DNA from: JBCDBH01 sp039184055
Lineage (GTDB): Bacteria > Acidobacteriota > Thermoanaerobaculia > Multivoradales > J023
Direction of reading: 5' to 3'
NCBI GenBank assembly: GCA_039184055.1
Contig: JBCDBH010000313.1
Span: 1-6,907 of the forward strand
DNA: 6,907 bases
In this document: positions 5,349 to 6,907 of the stretch, piece by piece
How positions within the stretch are numbered: position 1 is the first letter of the stretch
Layout of the letters: the number at the start of each line of letters is the position of its first letter
Notes under the pieces: model-generated
What the model was told of the DNA's origin: nothing
The model's database searches: none
The model's input: only the letters and a program-made list of their open reading frames with translations
Translations under genes and position numbers: made by a program

Positions 5349-6818
5349 ATGAGCAATGGCAAGGAACAGCAAGACGGCAATTGGGGCACGATCACCCAGG
5401 TGATCGGCTCGACGCTCGATGCGCAATTTTCCGAGGACCAGCTGCCGGCGATCTACAACGCCTTGCGGGTCGAGGTCGAGCAGATCGTGCTCGGCGAGCG
5501 CAGCACCTCCACCCTGTGGTGCGAGGTCGCGCAGCATCTCGGCGGCGGTCGCGTGCGCGCGGTCGCCCTCGGTTCGACCGACGGCTTGAAGCGTGGCCAG
5601 CAGGTGCTCGACACCGGCGCACCGATCGCGGTGCCGGTCGGTGAAGAGGTGCTCGGTCGCGTGTTCAATCTGGTCGGCGAGCCGATCGACGGTCAGGGTC
5701 CGGTCGAAACGAAAGAGATGCGGCCGATTCACCGTCAGCCGCCCCAGCTCGATCAACTCTCGACCCAAACCGAGATCTTCGAGACCGGGATCAAAGTCAT
5801 CGACCTTCTCTGCCCGCTGGTGCGTGGTGGTAAGGCCGGTCTCTTCGGTGGCGCGGGTGTCGGCAAGACGGTCATCATCCAGGAGCTGATCGCCCGTCTG
5901 GCGCGTTTCCACAGCGGTTACTCGTGCTTTGCCGGTGTCGGTGAGCGTACCCGTGAAGGCAACGATCTTTGGCTCGAAATGCAGGACGCCAAGATCGGCG
6001 ATACCGGCAAAAGCGTCATCGATCAGACCGTCATGGTCTTCGGTCAGATGAACGAGCCGCCCGGTGCGCGTCTCCGCGTCGCGCTTTCGGCGCTCACCAT
6101 GGCCGAGCACTTCCGCGATCAAACCGGTGCCGACACCCTGCTCTTCGTCGACAACATCTTCCGCTTCACCCAGGCGGGTTCCGAGGTGTCGGCGTTGCTC
6201 GGTCGTATGCCCTCGGCGGTCGGTTACCAGCCGACGCTCGGCACCGAGATGGGTGAGCTCCAAGAGCGCATCACCTCGACCAAAAACGGCGCTGTCACCT
6301 CGATCCAGGCGATCTACGTTCCGGCCGACGATTACACCGATCCGGCGCCGGCCACCGCGTTCGCTCACCTCGACAGTACCGTCAACCTCGAGCGTCGTAT
6401 CTCCGACAAAGGCATCTACCCGGCGGTCGATCCTCTCGCCTCCTCGAGCCGCATCCTGGCGCCCGAATACATCGGCGAACAGCACTACCGGGTGGCGCGT
6501 CGTGTCCAGGAGATCCTGCAGCGCTACAAAGATCTCCAAGACATCATCGCCATTCTCGGTGTCGACGAGCTCTCCGAAGAGGACAAGGTCATCGTGTCGC
6601 GAGCACGTAAGATCGAGCGCTTCCTGTCACAGGCCTTCTTCGTCGCCGAGCAGTTCACCGGCTTCCCGGGCGTGTACGTCAGCCGCGAAGACACCATCCG
6701 GTCGTTCGACGAGCTGTGTAACGGCAAATGGGACCACCTCCCCGAGGGCGCCTTCATGTACGTCGGCACCATCGAGGATGCGGCCAAGAAAGCTGAAGAT
6801 CTCGCGGCGGCGGCCTGA
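5349..6818 (+). CDS. atpD: F1Fo ATP synthase subunit beta (catalytic)
   Basis: Catalytic subunit making ATP from ADP and phosphate in F1. It is 489 residues from the chosen start, slightly above the usual 460-480 because of a polar N-terminal extension (SNGKEQQDGNWG) before the crown domain (ITQVIGSTLDAQF). All catalytic motifs are intact. Walker A is GGAGVGKT (167-174), the catalytic Glu199 sits in GERTREGND, Walker B is LLFVDN (264-269), followed by the conserved SALLGRMPSAVGYQPTL, then ADDYTDPAPAT and GIYPAVDPLASSSRIL. The torque lever DELSEED is exact at 406-412. The C-terminal helical domain runs to about residue 480 with an Ala-rich end. The TGA stop shares its A with the atpC ATG. Residues such as CFAGVGERTREGNDLWLEMQ are typical of the family. 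Confidence 0.98.
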   Translation: MSNGKEQQDGNWGTITQVIGSTLDAQFSEDQLPAIYNALRVEVEQIVLGERSTSTLWCEVAQHLGGGRVRAVALGSTDGLKRGQQVLDTGAPIAVPVGEEVLGRVFNLVGEPIDGQGPVETKEMRPIHRQPPQLDQLSTQTEIFETGIKVIDLLCPLVRGGKAGLFGGAGVGKTVIIQELIARLARFHSGYSCFAGVGERTREGNDLWLEMQDAKIGDTGKSVIDQTVMVFGQMNEPPGARLRVALSALTMAEHFRDQTGADTLLFVDNIFRFTQAGSEVSALLGRMPSAVGYQPTLGTEMGELQERITSTKNGAVTSIQAIYVPADDYTDPAPATAFAHLDSTVNLERRISDKGIYPAVDPLASSSRILAPEYIGEQHYRVARRVQEILQRYKDLQDIIAILGVDELSEEDKVIVSRARKIERFLSQAFFVAEQFTGFPGVYVSREDTIRSFDELCNGKWDHLPEGAFMYVGTIEDAAKKAEDLAAAA

Positions 6819-6907
6819 TGGCGGACATCCTCCATCTCAGCGTCGTCACACCCGAGCGCGCGGTGCTCGAGACCGATGCCAAATCGGTCCGCTTCACCGC
6901 GCACGAC
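6818..6907 (+). CDS. atpC: F1Fo ATP synthase subunit epsilon (3'-partial)
   Basis: Central-stalk subunit that caps gamma at the c-ring and, in many bacteria, inhibits ATP hydrolysis through its C-terminal helices. Only the first 30 residues are in the window (MADILHLSVVTPERAVLETD, then AKSVRFTAHD). They match the start of the N-terminal beta-sandwich, including the LxxxVVTPER strand and the turn leading into the conserved G-rich region, which is cut off. The start overlaps the atpD stop by one base (TGATG). There is no strong ribosome binding site, only Gly/Ala codons (GGCGG), so translation probably depends on re-initiation after atpD. Whether the inhibitory C-terminal domain is present cannot be seen. 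Confidence 0.92.
   Translation, partial: MADILHLSVVTPERAVLETDAKSVRFTAHD

Noticed and set aside
5274..6539. Long open frame on the minus strand opposite atpD (about 421 codons)
   Set aside because: Shadow of the conserved beta gene through third-position G/C bias; no recognisable protein family.

Overview
The window is one contiguous, single-strand (+) operon encoding an F-type (F1Fo) ATP synthase. The order is atpB (a, 5' end cut by the window), atpE (c), atpF (b), atpH (delta), atpA (alpha), atpG (gamma), atpD (beta), atpC (epsilon, 3' end cut by the window). All eight F1Fo subunits are present, at least in part, in the standard bacterial Fo-then-F1 order. No mobile element, tRNA, rRNA, CRISPR array or unrelated gene is visible. 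The DNA is GC-rich with strong third-position G/C bias, which makes long spurious open frames on the opposite strand.

Organism: several protein features resemble what I remember of Planctomycetota and related phyla rather than Proteobacteria or Firmicutes. These are the gamma N-terminus (a run of R/K followed by NIRKITRTMELIAT), the beta N-terminus (VIGSTLDAQF with EDQLPAIYNAL), the alpha Walker A loop GDRKTGKT, and secretion-signal-like N-termini on both c and b. This is a tentative inference from memory. Acidobacteriota or another GC-rich phylum remain possible. The c subunit lacks the sodium-binding residues, so the enzyme is most likely proton-coupled.

Layout: bases 1-817 hold subunit a. 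Bases 818-976 are a non-coding gap with two good RNA hairpins leading into the strong ribosome binding site of atpE (977-1291). Bases 1292-1427 are a second gap with a GC-rich hairpin, a UUCG-tetraloop hairpin and a short direct repeat, followed by atpF (1428-2045). From atpF onward the genes are tightly packed (gaps of 9, 21 and 25 bases, or stop/start overlaps), so translation is probably coupled. Thus the c-subunit gene, whose product is needed in many copies per complex, is the only one with long structured spacers on both sides.

Working together: a and the c-ring form the proton-driven rotor/stator interface, b and delta form the peripheral stalk, gamma and epsilon form the central stalk, and alpha3beta3 is the catalytic head. 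Catalytic motifs are intact throughout. The main oddities are an approximately 55-70 residue hydrophilic insertion in the nucleotide-binding domain of alpha (about residues 310-379), replacement of the usually conserved Asn four residues after the essential Arg of subunit a by Ala, and the structured spacers around atpE. I see no separate undescribed system. The alpha insertion is the best candidate for something new.
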